This document shows positions 1 through 7,885 of a stretch of DNA of 40,632 bases, piece after piece. Every line of letters starts with the position of its first letter. Position 1 is the stretch's first letter. Position numbers and translations under genes: made by a program. This stretch comes from a virus, in the IMG/VR virus record IMGVR_UViG_3300046543_000205, positions 1 through 40,632 of that record. One strand, 5' to 3'. The notes beneath the pieces were generated by a model. The model worked only from the letters and a program-made list of their open reading frames with translations, had not been told where the DNA came from and did not search any database.

Positions 1-1166
1 AGCAGGTTCGGGCGGATGAGGCTGCCGCCGATATGGCCAAGCGGTACGCGTCCGTCAAGGTCACCAGCGAGCCCGCGATTTACCGTTCCGGTGCGGGCGG
101 CAAGTCGTATTTCCGGGACCTACACCATCCCCGCAACAAGGGTGACCGGGACGCTGCGGACCGGCTGATCCGGAACGACAAGGGCCGTGCCGCTGAGCAG
201 CGAGCCCTTACCACCGTGAATGGCGCTGGTGGCGAGTTTGTTCCGCCCCTGTGGCTTGAGGAGCAGTTTGTTCGGCTCGCGCGTCCGGGTCGAATCACGT
301 CGAACCTGATTCCCAACCAGCCGCTTCCGGCCGGTACCGATTCCATCAACATCCCCAAGGTCAACACCGGCACTGCCGTGGGTGTTCAGACCACGCAGAA
401 CACCGGCGTCACTAACCAGGACCTGACGACCGGCAGCGTCTCCAGCGGCATCACGACCATTGCCGGTGGCCAGACGGTTTCTCTCCAGCTTCTGGAGCAG
501 TCCCCGCTAAACATTGACGACGTGATCCTGTCGGATCTCGCTGCCGCCTACGCCGTTCAGTACAACAGTCTCGTGCTTTCGGGTTCCGGCTCTGCGGGTC
601 AGCCGACCGGCATGCTGACCCTTGCCGGTACCAACTCCGTGGCATTCACCAGCGCTTCGCCGACCCTTGGCGGCACTGGCGCGAATGCGCTCTACCCGAA
701 GCTGGCTAACGCCATTTCGCAGATTCACACCAAGCGGTACCTCCCGCCGGAGGTTATCGTCATGCACCCGGTCCGCTGGGCTTGGATGCTGACTCAGTCC
801 GACAGCTCGAACCGTCCGCTTGTCACCCCGCGTGCGGGCGCATTCAACGCGCTGGGCGTTGCGGGTGAGGTTGCCTCGCAGGGTCTGGTGGGCGAAATGC
901 TCGGTCTGCCGGTCTACGTGGACGCCACCATTCCGACCAACGGCGGCGCTGGCACCAACCAGGACACCATCATCATCGCGCGTCTGAGCGACCTAATGCA
1001 GTGGGAGTCCAACGTTCGCGCTGAGGCTTTCCAGCAGACGTACGCCAACCAGATGAGCGTTTTCATCCGGATGTACAACTACATGTCTTTCCAGGCTGGT
1101 CGTTACCCGGCGTCCATCTCGACCGTCACCGGTACTGGTCTAGCCAACGCTGCCGGTTCGTTCTAA
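1..1166 (+). CDS. Major capsid protein (HK97 fold), 3' part
   Basis: This is the C-terminal part of the major capsid protein. The gene starts at 40293 at the other end of the window and wraps round, so the whole protein is 449 residues once the 156-base overlap is removed. The frame is open from base 3. HK97-type capsid proteins carry an N-terminal scaffold-like delta domain that the phage protease removes before the shell matures. The segment around ALTTVNGAGG, just after a charged stretch, is where the mature protein probably begins. The rest has the usual HK97 look: ITSNLIPNQPLPAGTD, then SINIPKV and a C-terminal half with HPVRWAWM. The gene follows portal and protease genes, as in phiC31. 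Identity rests on gene order and overall pattern. Confidence 0.88.
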   Translation, partial: QVRADEAAADMAKRYASVKVTSEPAIYRSGAGGKSYFRDLHHPRNKGDRDAADRLIRNDKGRAAEQRALTTVNGAGGEFVPPLWLEEQFVRLARPGRITSNLIPNQPLPAGTDSINIPKVNTGTAVGVQTTQNTGVTNQDLTTGSVSSGITTIAGGQTVSLQLLEQSPLNIDDVILSDLAAAYAVQYNSLVLSGSGSAGQPTGMLTLAGTNSVAFTSASPTLGGTGANALYPKLANAISQIHTKRYLPPEVIVMHPVRWAWMLTQSDSSNRPLVTPRAGAFNALGVAGEVASQGLVGEMLGLPVYVDATIPTNGGAGTNQDTIIIARLSDLMQWESNVRAEAFQQTYANQMSVFIRMYNYMSFQAGRYPASISTVTGTGLANAAGSF

Positions 1167-1182
1167 TCCGCAGCTAGGTAAA

Positions 1183-1208
1183 GGGGCGGGGGCAATTGCT
1201 CCCGCCCC
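1183..1208 (+). terminator. GC-rich hairpin after the capsid gene
   Basis: GGGGCGGG and CCCGCCCC form an 8-bp stem around a 10-base loop, 17 bases after the capsid stop. There is no T-run. It could partly stop transcription and lower downstream expression relative to capsid, or protect the 3' end of the capsid mRNA. Confidence 0.5.
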
Positions 1209-1237
1209 ACCATGGCCGGTACCGCTAAGGGGGTCCG

Positions 1238-2131
1238 TTGGCTACTCAGGTTCTCTACTTCCAAGGGCAAGACGTTGGGCTCACAGCGACCGCCCTAGAC
1301 GACTCAGGGAATCCCGCTACGGGGTCTCTGACGGTCTCTCTTACGGTCACCGACCCCAACGGCGTGGTGACCCATCCCACGGCGGCTACGGGGCCCTCAG
1401 GGGCTCTCTCGGGGGTCGTCCCGTCCGTCGGCGTGGCTGGCGTCTGGCTCGTCCGCTGGACTGCCACCGGTACCGGCGTTGGCTGGGCCTACGAAGATCA
1501 GTTCACCGTTCGCCCGACGGGCGTTGAGCAATTCGTAGACCTGGTGTCGGTTAAGAAGCATCTCAACCTTCCGCTGAATGACACCCGGCAGGACGACGAA
1601 CTACAGAATTTCATCCTCGCGGCTGCCGATCTGGCGCGCGACGCATGCGGCCCGTTCCTGCCGGAGACTCGGACGCAGTTTTTTGACGGGGGAGTGTCCA
1701 TCATTTCCCCGGATTGGCTGCCGGTCTCCAAGGTGCTGAGCTGCACGGAGTATTACGGCCTTTCGGCGTACGTGTTGAACGAAGAGCCGCTAGGTGCGCA
1801 GACGGACGCATTCGCGTTCACCGTGGACTACAGCACGGGCACCATCATGCGCCGGACCTTTGGCGGAGAGTCCGCCACGTTCGCCTATGGCACGAAGAAC
1901 ATCAAACTTGTCTACACGGCTGGGCGTTCGGGGCAGATTCCCTACACGGTGCGTCTCGGCGCGCTCGAACTGATCCGGCATCTATGGCAGCAGACGCAGC
2001 AGGGCGGACGGCCCAAGTTCGGCGGTGCTGGCTTGGACGGAGATTCAGCGGGCACCCCGATGGGCTTTGCGCTGCCTAGCCGTGTCGTTGAACTTTGGTC
2101 GCCTTTCCGGCGCCCACCGGGGATTGCCTAA
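1238..2131 (+). CDS. Head-tail connector with N-terminal Ig-like domain
   Basis: The 297-residue product has two parts. Residues about 1-95 form a beta-rich, Ig-like segment (YFQGQDVGLTATALDDSG, then VTDPNGVV, ending AYEDQFTVRP). Residues about 100-297 look like the HK97 gp6-type connector (FVDLVSVKKHLNLPLNDTRQ, DDELQNFILAAADLARDACG), which docks under the portal. Connectors of this family are usually 100-200 residues, so the first domain looks like an addition, perhaps displayed at the neck. The start is a TTG at 1238, five bases after AGGGGGT; no better start exists. The stop overlaps the next start (TAATG at 2129-2133), so the two genes are translationally coupled. Confidence 0.7.
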   Translation: MATQVLYFQGQDVGLTATALDDSGNPATGSLTVSLTVTDPNGVVTHPTAATGPSGALSGVVPSVGVAGVWLVRWTATGTGVGWAYEDQFTVRPTGVEQFVDLVSVKKHLNLPLNDTRQDDELQNFILAAADLARDACGPFLPETRTQFFDGGVSIISPDWLPVSKVLSCTEYYGLSAYVLNEEPLGAQTDAFAFTVDYSTGTIMRRTFGGESATFAYGTKNIKLVYTAGRSGQIPYTVRLGALELIRHLWQQTQQGGRPKFGGAGLDGDSAGTPMGFALPSRVVELWSPFRRPPGIA

Positions 2132-2598
2132 TGACCATTCCAACATCTTCCGCGCCGGTAGTCCGGCAGTACCTCTACGACGCGTTCACGGCCCAACTGA
2201 CACCGGACCCGGTGAACACTGGCGCAAGCCTACTGGTGTGCTTTGACGCACCCGGACCGGCGCAGCCCGACGACATTGTGTCCATCGGCAAGACCGTCAA
2301 CCAGATTGGCGTCATGGCGCTGGTCGGTGGTGGGGGCGCCGGTTGGCTAGATGAGCGCTACACGGTTGAAATCACTGTTGAGGTGTACCGGGGCGGGGAC
2401 GACGCCCAAGCGGCTTACGCTCGCTGTTCTGCCCTCTGTGACGCCACGATTGCGGCCATTCGGGCGGACATATCGCTTGGCGGTCACGTGCTGCAAGCCC
2501 GCCCGCACTCCGTCTCTATCGACGTTGAGGACGAAGACTCCCACATGGGCCGACGCGCCACGGGGCTTGTCGAGATTGAGTGCTTTAACCGCATCTAG
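2131..2598 (+). CDS. Probable tail terminator / head-tail joining protein
   Basis: 155 residues starting at the ATG that overlaps the connector stop. Size, mixed alpha/beta pattern (YTVEITVEVYRGGDDAQAAY) and place between connector and major tail protein fit a tail terminator, the protein that caps the tail tube so it can join the head. No diagnostic motif is visible, and a neck (gp10-type) protein is an alternative. A 22-bp inverted repeat follows directly after the stop. Confidence 0.55.
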   Translation: MTIPTSSAPVVRQYLYDAFTAQLTPDPVNTGASLLVCFDAPGPAQPDDIVSIGKTVNQIGVMALVGGGGAGWLDERYTVEITVEVYRGGDDAQAAYARCSALCDATIAAIRADISLGGHVLQARPHSVSIDVEDEDSHMGRRATGLVEIECFNRI

Positions 2599-2599
2599 G

Positions 2600-2621
2600 C
2601 ACCTACCAGCTCTGGTAGGTG
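2600..2621. promoter_or_regulatory. 22-bp inverted repeat 1 (CIR-like operator)
   Basis: Perfect copy: arms CACCTACCAG and CTGGTAGGTG around central CT. It lies between the tail terminator candidate and the next small gene. In phiC31, conserved inverted repeats of this kind are binding sites for the c repressor. That this phage's repeat is the same element is inferred from copy number, placement and relatedness. Confidence 0.8.
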
Positions 2622-2634
2622 GTCAGGAGTGACC

Positions 2635-2805
2635 GTGATTCTTTGCACCTACACGGGCGAGGGTGACCGCTATTACCCCTCGCTCGGTCTGCACGCGATG
2701 CCCGGCCTTGTGGTCGATCTTCCCGCGCTGCCCACAGATGGCCGCTGGGAGGAAACCCCCGGTGCTGCCCCGTCCGTTCCCGAAGTTCTACCGCTAGAGG
2801 GGTAA
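2635..2805 (+). CDS. Small conserved-looking protein in the tail operon
   Basis: A 56-residue protein starting with GTG at 2635, five bases after the strong GGAG at 2626-2629. An in-frame GTG at 2629 overlaps that binding site and is less likely. The product begins MILCTYTGEGDRYYPSLGLH and ends in a Pro/Glu-rich tail (SVPEVLPLEG). It stops three bases before the major tail gene. No family recognised; the position suggests a small structural or assembly protein. Confidence 0.65.
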   Translation: MILCTYTGEGDRYYPSLGLHAMPGLVVDLPALPTDGRWEETPGAAPSVPEVLPLEG

Positions 2806-2808
2806 TCC

Positions 2809-3777
2809 ATGGCTATTCGGCCCACCGCTCAGACCACAATGGGTATCGCAAAGGAGACCGTTTTTGGTACTCCCGTAGCGGCCACCAACTTCCTGCCGAT
2901 CAGCCCCCCGACGCCCAAGGACGTTATCAAGCTCGCGCAGGACAAGGGTCTACGCGGCAGCATGACCGATGTGTACGGTGAGATTCAGCTCACCAAGCAC
3001 AGTACTTTTGACTTCGGCGGCGACGTTTACGCCGATACGTTCGGCTTCCTGCTGACCGGCATTCTTGGCGACCTAGTCACCACGGGTGCGAGTGCCCCGT
3101 ACAGTCACGCAATCGCGCTGTACAACGGCACCGACGGTCAGACTCCGTCCTACACGATTACCGACGCGTACAGCGTCAATACGCGGCAGTACCCGGGCTC
3201 GAAGTTCTCCGACGTTGATATCAAGTTCAGCGCGGATGGGCTGCTGACCTACACGGCTAAGACTGTCGCGCTGCCGTCCGTGACCACCACGGCCCCCACG
3301 GCGTCGTTCACCAACGTGGCTCCGCTCGCTTCGTGGACTGGCTCAGTCACCATTGGTGGCGTGGCCAACATGAGTGTCCTGGACGGCAATATCCAGATTA
3401 AGCGCCCGGTCTCGGTCGTTGACACGGTGGACGGTTCCCAGTCCCCGCACGCGCTATGGTCCGGCCCCGTTTCGGTCTCCGGCAAGCTGACCCTTGTCAT
3501 GGAAGATGAGACGCAGCTAACCAGCTACCTGACGAACAACCAGCCCAGCCTAGACGTGACTTTCACGACCGGCGCGGGTGCGGCTCTCCAGTCCGTCAAG
3601 CTCCACATGACGCAGGTGGCCTACCAGAACGCCGATATTTCGCGCGGCAAGGATTACGTCGAACTGCCCATTTCGTTCACGGCCGTAGCGAACACTACCG
3701 ACATTGGCGCTTCGGGTGGTTATTCCCCGATTAAGTGCACTCTCCAGAACGCCATTACCTCAGGGACGTACAAGTAA
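2809..3777 (+). CDS. Major tail (tube) protein
   Basis: 322 residues. The protein that stacks into the tail tube normally lies between neck genes and the tail chaperones, as here. The opening (MAIRPTAQTTMGIAKETVFG, then TPVAATNFLPI) and the region with DFGGDVYADTFGFLLTGILGD are typical of major tail proteins of actinobacterial siphophages. The rest is Ser/Thr/Gly-rich and beta-like (SWTGSVTIGG). It starts at ATG 2809 and its stop overlaps the next start (TAATG). Confidence 0.8.
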   Translation: MAIRPTAQTTMGIAKETVFGTPVAATNFLPISPPTPKDVIKLAQDKGLRGSMTDVYGEIQLTKHSTFDFGGDVYADTFGFLLTGILGDLVTTGASAPYSHAIALYNGTDGQTPSYTITDAYSVNTRQYPGSKFSDVDIKFSADGLLTYTAKTVALPSVTTTAPTASFTNVAPLASWTGSVTIGGVANMSVLDGNIQIKRPVSVVDTVDGSQSPHALWSGPVSVSGKLTLVMEDETQLTSYLTNNQPSLDVTFTTGAGAALQSVKLHMTQVAYQNADISRGKDYVELPISFTAVANTTDIGASGGYSPIKCTLQNAITSGTYK

Positions 3778-4217
3778 TGACTCAGCATGTGACTCTTCCC
3801 TCCGGCGCGACCGCTGACCTGCGGGACGCTGTGGACGTGACCGAGCGTCAGCGTCGGCCTATCAAGCGAATTCAGGCGCAGCTAGCGGCGCTTCCGGCGT
3901 TCGTCTCTGCCGTGCGTGAGGCTGAGGCAGCGCAGAAGGTTGCGGGTGGTGAGCTGACCCCCGATCAGCAGCTAGCCATTGCGGGCGGCATGGGTGAGGC
4001 GTTCGACCTACTAGAGGAGCTGAACGACCACCTGATCTTCGCTGTCGTGCGGGGCTGGTCGTACACCTTTGCGGTCTCCGCTGACGCAGCGCAGGATCTT
4101 CCGGGCCGTGACCTTGATGCACTGCGCGAGGTTTGCGCGCCGTTCCTCAAGGAACTCATGCCGAACTTTGAGCCGACCCCGGACCCGAATTCCCCTACCG
4201 TGCCCTCCGTCGCCTAA
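3777..4217 (+). CDS. Tail assembly chaperone (gpG-like)
   Basis: 146 residues, starting at the ATG that overlaps the major tail stop. Tail chaperones bind the tape measure protein while the tube forms around it and are absent from the virion. Helix-rich, with IKRIQAQLAALPAF and GGMGEAFDLLEELNDHL, ending in a Pro-rich tail (FEPTPDPNSPTVPS). Place, size and the open -1 frame beyond its stop all fit gpG. See the extension entry at 4172-4423. Confidence 0.72.
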   Translation: MTQHVTLPSGATADLRDAVDVTERQRRPIKRIQAQLAALPAFVSAVREAEAAQKVAGGELTPDQQLAIAGGMGEAFDLLEELNDHLIFAVVRGWSYTFAVSADAAQDLPGRDLDALREVCAPFLKELMPNFEPTPDPNSPTVPSVA

Positions 4218-4423
4218 GCCAGCAACTAGAGGGGACTTTCAGCCACGACCCCGAAAAGTTGCCCCTTGAGGAATACCGGACGTGGCGACTTTGCACACTG
4301 CTGCATTGCCGCCCGTCCGACCTTGAGGATCAATCGGCCGTTGAGCTGGATTGGCTATTGGCCGTTGACGACGCGGTAGCACAGGCCAGAAAGAACAAGG
4401 AAGAGGCGGCGCAGAATGGCTGA
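4172..4423 (+). CDS. Tail chaperone -1 frameshift extension (gpGT)
   Basis: The -1 frame is open from 4172 (after TGA at 4169-4171) to the TGA at 4421-4423 and has no good start codon of its own. Its translation past the gpG stop looks like real protein (LPLEEYRTWRLCTLLHCRPS, then DWLLAVDDAVAQ). Siphophages commonly make a gpG-GT fusion here by a -1 slip, giving roughly 215 residues. The slip must fall between 4172 and 4217. The best candidate is TTCCCCT at 4190-4196 in register T-TCC-CCT, which is not a canonical heptamer. The frame ends just inside the next gene. Confidence 0.6.
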   Translation, partial: ADPGPEFPYRALRRLSQQLEGTFSHDPEKLPLEEYRTWRLCTLLHCRPSDLEDQSAVELDWLLAVDDAVAQARKNKEEAAQNG

Positions 4424-4895
4424 CTTCCTGGGCGGGGTGACGCATAGCGCTGACCTAGCGCGCGCTGAGCTGACCGCCATGCAAAAGCGAGTTGACCGCG
4501 CCACCATTGTGGCCGTTAAGCGCGTGCAGACGGTCACCAAGACTGCCGTTAAGGGGCAGATGCGTGGCCGTCCCCGCTGGAATCACCGTGGCAAGTCCGC
4601 GCGCACTGGCGACAAGGTCACCCTGCCCGACCTGCCGCGTAACAGCCCCCGATCGGGCGGGCCCGGCAAGATGACCGGTGCCCTGATTCAGTCAATCAAG
4701 GCGAGCAAGCGACCGCGCAAGCTACCGGCTGGGTACAGCGGAGTTGTGTGGTCCGGCGGGGTGGGCTCTTCCACGAATCTCTATAAGGCCAAGGTCGAGA
4801 AGACCGCGCCGTATTTCAAGCCCGGCATCGACAAGGCCACGCCGAAAATGGCCGCCGTCTGGGAAGTCGCTTGGGGCAAGGCAATCAACAAGTAG
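4416..4895 (+). CDS. Minor tail / neck-like protein
   Basis: 159 residues, starting at ATG 4416 with GGAAGAGG upstream and overlapping the chaperone extension by eight bases. Very basic, with a long N-terminal helix (ADLARAELTAMQKRVDRAT) and then a loop-rich core (RWNHRGKSARTGDKV, GALIQSIKASKRPRK). This resembles HK97 gp10-type neck proteins, but those normally precede the major tail gene, so the place between chaperones and tape measure is unusual. Function unproven. Confidence 0.5.
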   Translation: MADFLGGVTHSADLARAELTAMQKRVDRATIVAVKRVQTVTKTAVKGQMRGRPRWNHRGKSARTGDKVTLPDLPRNSPRSGGPGKMTGALIQSIKASKRPRKLPAGYSGVVWSGGVGSSTNLYKAKVEKTAPYFKPGIDKATPKMAAVWEVAWGKAINK

Positions 4896-4917
4896 CACCT
4901 ACCAGAGCTGGTAGGTG
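4896..4917. promoter_or_regulatory. 22-bp inverted repeat 2 (CIR-like operator)
   Basis: Perfect copy with central AG, the reverse-strand reading of the CT form. It begins two bases after the upstream stop and lies directly before the GGGGAGGG ribosome site of the tape measure gene. Confidence 0.8.
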
Positions 4918-4938
4918 GTCAGAAGGGGAGGGTAACCC

Positions 4939-7830
4939 GTGGCCAACCTGCCTCCCGTGTTTATCGAGTTCATCGGTAGTTACGCGGGGCTCAAGCGAAC
5001 TGTTTCCGGCGTCAAGACCGAGCTTGCCGAAGTTGAATCGACCGGCGGCGGCAGCATGGCCAAGCTTGGCGCTGTCTCGCAGGCTGCCCTACTCGGCATC
5101 GGCGTTGCCGCTGGCGCTGCTGCCATAGCAACCGTGCACATGGCGGCTGATTTCCAAACGCAGATGACCCGCGTGCAGACCGGTGCGGGTGAGGCCGCTT
5201 CCAATATGAAGATGGTGGGGAACGGGGTTCTCACCATGGCCGGGCAGGTGGGGCAGTCCACCGAACAGCTAACCTCCGGCCTATACACGGTCGAGAGCGC
5301 CGGATACCACGGCGCTGACGCGCTCAATGTCCTCAAGGTATCCGCTATGGGTGCCAAGGTGGGCGCGGCTGATCTAGCCCCCGTTACGGACGCCGTGACC
5401 ACAGCGCTGAACGCCTATTCGCTAAAGGCCAGCGACGCAACCGGCGTGATGAACGCGCTGGTGGCCACTGAGGCAGCGGGCAAAACCAACATGGAAGCTC
5501 TCGCGGGCTCTATGTCCAGCATCCTGCCGGTTGCCAGCGCGGCTCACGTTGGGCTAAATGAAGTCATGGGCGCCATGGCCACCATGACCGCTCAGGGCAC
5601 CTCTGCGGACGTTGCGGCCACCTACCTACGGCAGACTATCGGCCAGCTCTCCAACCCCTCTGCAAAGGCCGCACAAGAGATGCGGGGGCTAGGGCTCGAC
5701 TCGGTGCAGGTGGCGCAGAATCTAGGCAAGAACGGCCTTGCGTCCACGCTGACCGAGCTTACCGACGCAATCCAGAACAAGATGGGTCCGGCCGGTACGG
5801 TCGTAATCGAGACCCTGCGCAAGGCTTCCAGCAACACCACGGAATACCAAAAGGCGCTAGCGAACCTCAAGCCCGCTGAGCAGACGTACATTGGCGCGCT
5901 GGCCACCATGGTTGGCGGCACTAAGTCCATGATGGGTGCGTTGCAGCTTACCGGGCCGCACATGCAGACGTTCCAGGACAACGTCAAGGGGATTTCCGAG
6001 CACGTCAAGAATGGCGGAAACGCTGTTGAGGGCTGGAAGGAAGTTCAGGGCACGTTCAATCAGAAGATGGCCGAAGCCAAGGGCAGTATCCAGGCGATCG
6101 GCATTCAGATTGGGCAGGCACTCCTACCGGCCGCAACCAAGATGATTGAGGTGTTCTCGAAGGCGGTCACGTGGCTGACGAAGCATCACAGCGCGGCCAT
6201 TGCTCTGGGCGCGGCTATCGGCGGCATCCTGGTAATCGGCCTAGTAGCCGCCACCGTTGCGGCGTGGAACTTCACTGCCGCGCTGCTAGCCAACCCGGTG
6301 GTCTGGATCATCATTGGCATCATGGCCTTGGTGGCTGCAATCGTGCTTCTCGCGATGCACTGGAAGCAGGTATGGAAGTGGATTAAGGATATCGCCAGCG
6401 ATGTGGGGCAATGGCTGGTCGGTGCCTGGCACTGGATTGCCGACGAAACCTCAAGCGCGTGGGGGGCAATCGTCGGGTGGATTGTGGACGCGTGGCACTC
6501 CGTAGAGGACTTCTTTTCGGATGCCTGGCACGCTGTCGCTGATCCCATCGTAAACGCGTGGCGCTGGGTAAAGCTGGTCACGGAACTAGCTTGGGCGGAG
6601 CTGCACAAGACCGTCACCGACGCGTGGCACTCCGTTGAGCGATTCTTTGTGTCGGCCTGGCACGCTGTCGCTGATCCGATCGTTGGGGCGTGGCACTGGA
6701 TTGAGCACACCACGGCGGCAGTGTGGAACGGCATAGCGGGATTCTTCGCGAAGTGGTGGCCGCTACTGCTGCTTATCTTCGCCACCCCGATTGCCATTCT
6801 CATGGCCCTCTGGAACCACTGCCACACGGCAATTGAGAACACAGCGAAGACGGTTTGGAATGCCATTTCTGGATTCTTCGTCGGGGTCTGGCACGAGATT
6901 GCCTCGCTGGCATCTGCCGCTTGGGGGCTAATCGGCAAGTACATCATTGACCCGAGCGTGCAGATCTGGCAGTTCCTGGTTGGCCTCTGGAATGGGGCCG
7001 TGTCGTGGCTTTCGGGCCTGTGGCATGGAATCGCCGACGTGGCGTCATCCGTCTGGAAGTGGATAGGCGATCAGGCGGCATCGGCGTGGAATTTGGTGGT
7101 TCAGTACATCATCATGCCGCTAGAGGAAATGTGGACCGAGCTACAGCACATTTGGAATGTGGCGGCTAGGTGGCTGTCTTCCGCGTGGGACGGGATCGCT
7201 TCGGCGGCATCGTGGGTTTGGAAGGAAATCCTGCGGTACATCGTTGACCCGCTCAACGAAGCCGTTCAGTGGGTCGGCAACCTGGTGGGCAACATCGGAA
7301 CGTCCCTATGGAACGGCCTAGTTGGTGCCTGGCACACGATTGAGCACGTGGGGGATTGGTTCCTGAGCATCGGCTCAAGCATCGTTGAGGGCATTATCAA
7401 GGGCGTTGAGGGTGGCGCATCCTCGCTGTTCAAGTCCCTCAAGGGTCTGGCCAATGACGCGCTGAACTCTGCAAAGTCCTTCCTAGGCATCAACTCCCCG
7501 TCCCGCGTGTTTGCGGCAGAAGTCGGCCAGTGGATTCCCCACGGAATCGCTGCCGGTATCGACCAGCACGCCGGGGTTGCGACTAAGGCCGCTGCCAACA
7601 TGGCGGGCGGGACGCTCGGTCAGTTCGCCAGCGTCGGGGGCGCAGAGCCCGCATTCGCTGGTGGCTCCGTCGGAAACGTCGGGAGTGCCAGCGCGGCCCC
7701 GGTGACGGTCATTAACGTGACGGTCTCCGGCAGCGTCGTTGCGGAGCGGGACCTAACCGGCACGATTCAAAAGGTTATGGCGCAGAACGGTGCGCGTAAC
7801 TCGTCCACTTACGCGCCGTTCCGTCGCTAA
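4939..7830 (+). CDS. Tape measure protein
   Basis: 963 residues starting at GTG 4939, six bases after GGGGAGGG. The tape measure fills the tail tube and sets tail length; at about 0.15 nm per residue this predicts a tail near 145 nm. Order: coiled N-terminus (GLKRTVSGVKTELAEVE); a tail-tape region at about 80-290 (SMSSILPVASAAHVGLNEVM); hydrophobic segments at about 419-445 and 450-475 (VVWIIIGIMALVAAIVLLAM) and near 607-626 (WWPLLLLIFATPIAILMALW); a long Trp-rich stretch, about 480-830, built from repeats of the type AWHxVADPIVxAWxWV; then a C-terminal part with INSPSRVFAAEVGQWIPHGI, typical of the family. The Trp repeats are partly exact at DNA level (6522 and 6657 regions). Confidence 0.93.
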   Translation: MANLPPVFIEFIGSYAGLKRTVSGVKTELAEVESTGGGSMAKLGAVSQAALLGIGVAAGAAAIATVHMAADFQTQMTRVQTGAGEAASNMKMVGNGVLTMAGQVGQSTEQLTSGLYTVESAGYHGADALNVLKVSAMGAKVGAADLAPVTDAVTTALNAYSLKASDATGVMNALVATEAAGKTNMEALAGSMSSILPVASAAHVGLNEVMGAMATMTAQGTSADVAATYLRQTIGQLSNPSAKAAQEMRGLGLDSVQVAQNLGKNGLASTLTELTDAIQNKMGPAGTVVIETLRKASSNTTEYQKALANLKPAEQTYIGALATMVGGTKSMMGALQLTGPHMQTFQDNVKGISEHVKNGGNAVEGWKEVQGTFNQKMAEAKGSIQAIGIQIGQALLPAATKMIEVFSKAVTWLTKHHSAAIALGAAIGGILVIGLVAATVAAWNFTAALLANPVVWIIIGIMALVAAIVLLAMHWKQVWKWIKDIASDVGQWLVGAWHWIADETSSAWGAIVGWIVDAWHSVEDFFSDAWHAVADPIVNAWRWVKLVTELAWAELHKTVTDAWHSVERFFVSAWHAVADPIVGAWHWIEHTTAAVWNGIAGFFAKWWPLLLLIFATPIAILMALWNHCHTAIENTAKTVWNAISGFFVGVWHEIASLASAAWGLIGKYIIDPSVQIWQFLVGLWNGAVSWLSGLWHGIADVASSVWKWIGDQAASAWNLVVQYIIMPLEEMWTELQHIWNVAARWLSSAWDGIASAASWVWKEILRYIVDPLNEAVQWVGNLVGNIGTSLWNGLVGAWHTIEHVGDWFLSIGSSIVEGIIKGVEGGASSLFKSLKGLANDALNSAKSFLGINSPSRVFAAEVGQWIPHGIAAGIDQHAGVATKAAANMAGGTLGQFASVGGAEPAFAGGSVGNVGSASAAPVTVINVTVSGSVVAERDLTGTIQKVMAQNGARNSSTYAPFRR

Positions 7831-7842
7831 GTCAGAGGGGGC

Positions 7843-7864
7843 CACCTACCAGCTCTGGTAGGTG
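7843..7864. promoter_or_regulatory. 22-bp inverted repeat 3 with extended arms
   Basis: Perfect CT copy just after the tape measure gene. Flanking bases continue the pairing for about six more base pairs (GGGGC before, GTCCC after, with G-T pairs), so the transcript could fold into a 16-bp hairpin. It may serve as both operator and terminator. Confidence 0.75.
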
Positions 7865-7885
7865 GTCCCTGCCCCGGGAGCAAAC

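Noticed and set aside
6186-6947. 253-residue minus-strand open frame inside the tape measure gene
   Set aside because: It mirrors the Trp-rich repeats of the tape measure in the opposite frame, has no ribosome site and lies fully inside a certain gene.
7862-7885. Upstream GTG start for the large minor tail protein
   Set aside because: It lies in the operator repeat and lacks a ribosome site; ATG 7886 has CGGGAG at good distance.
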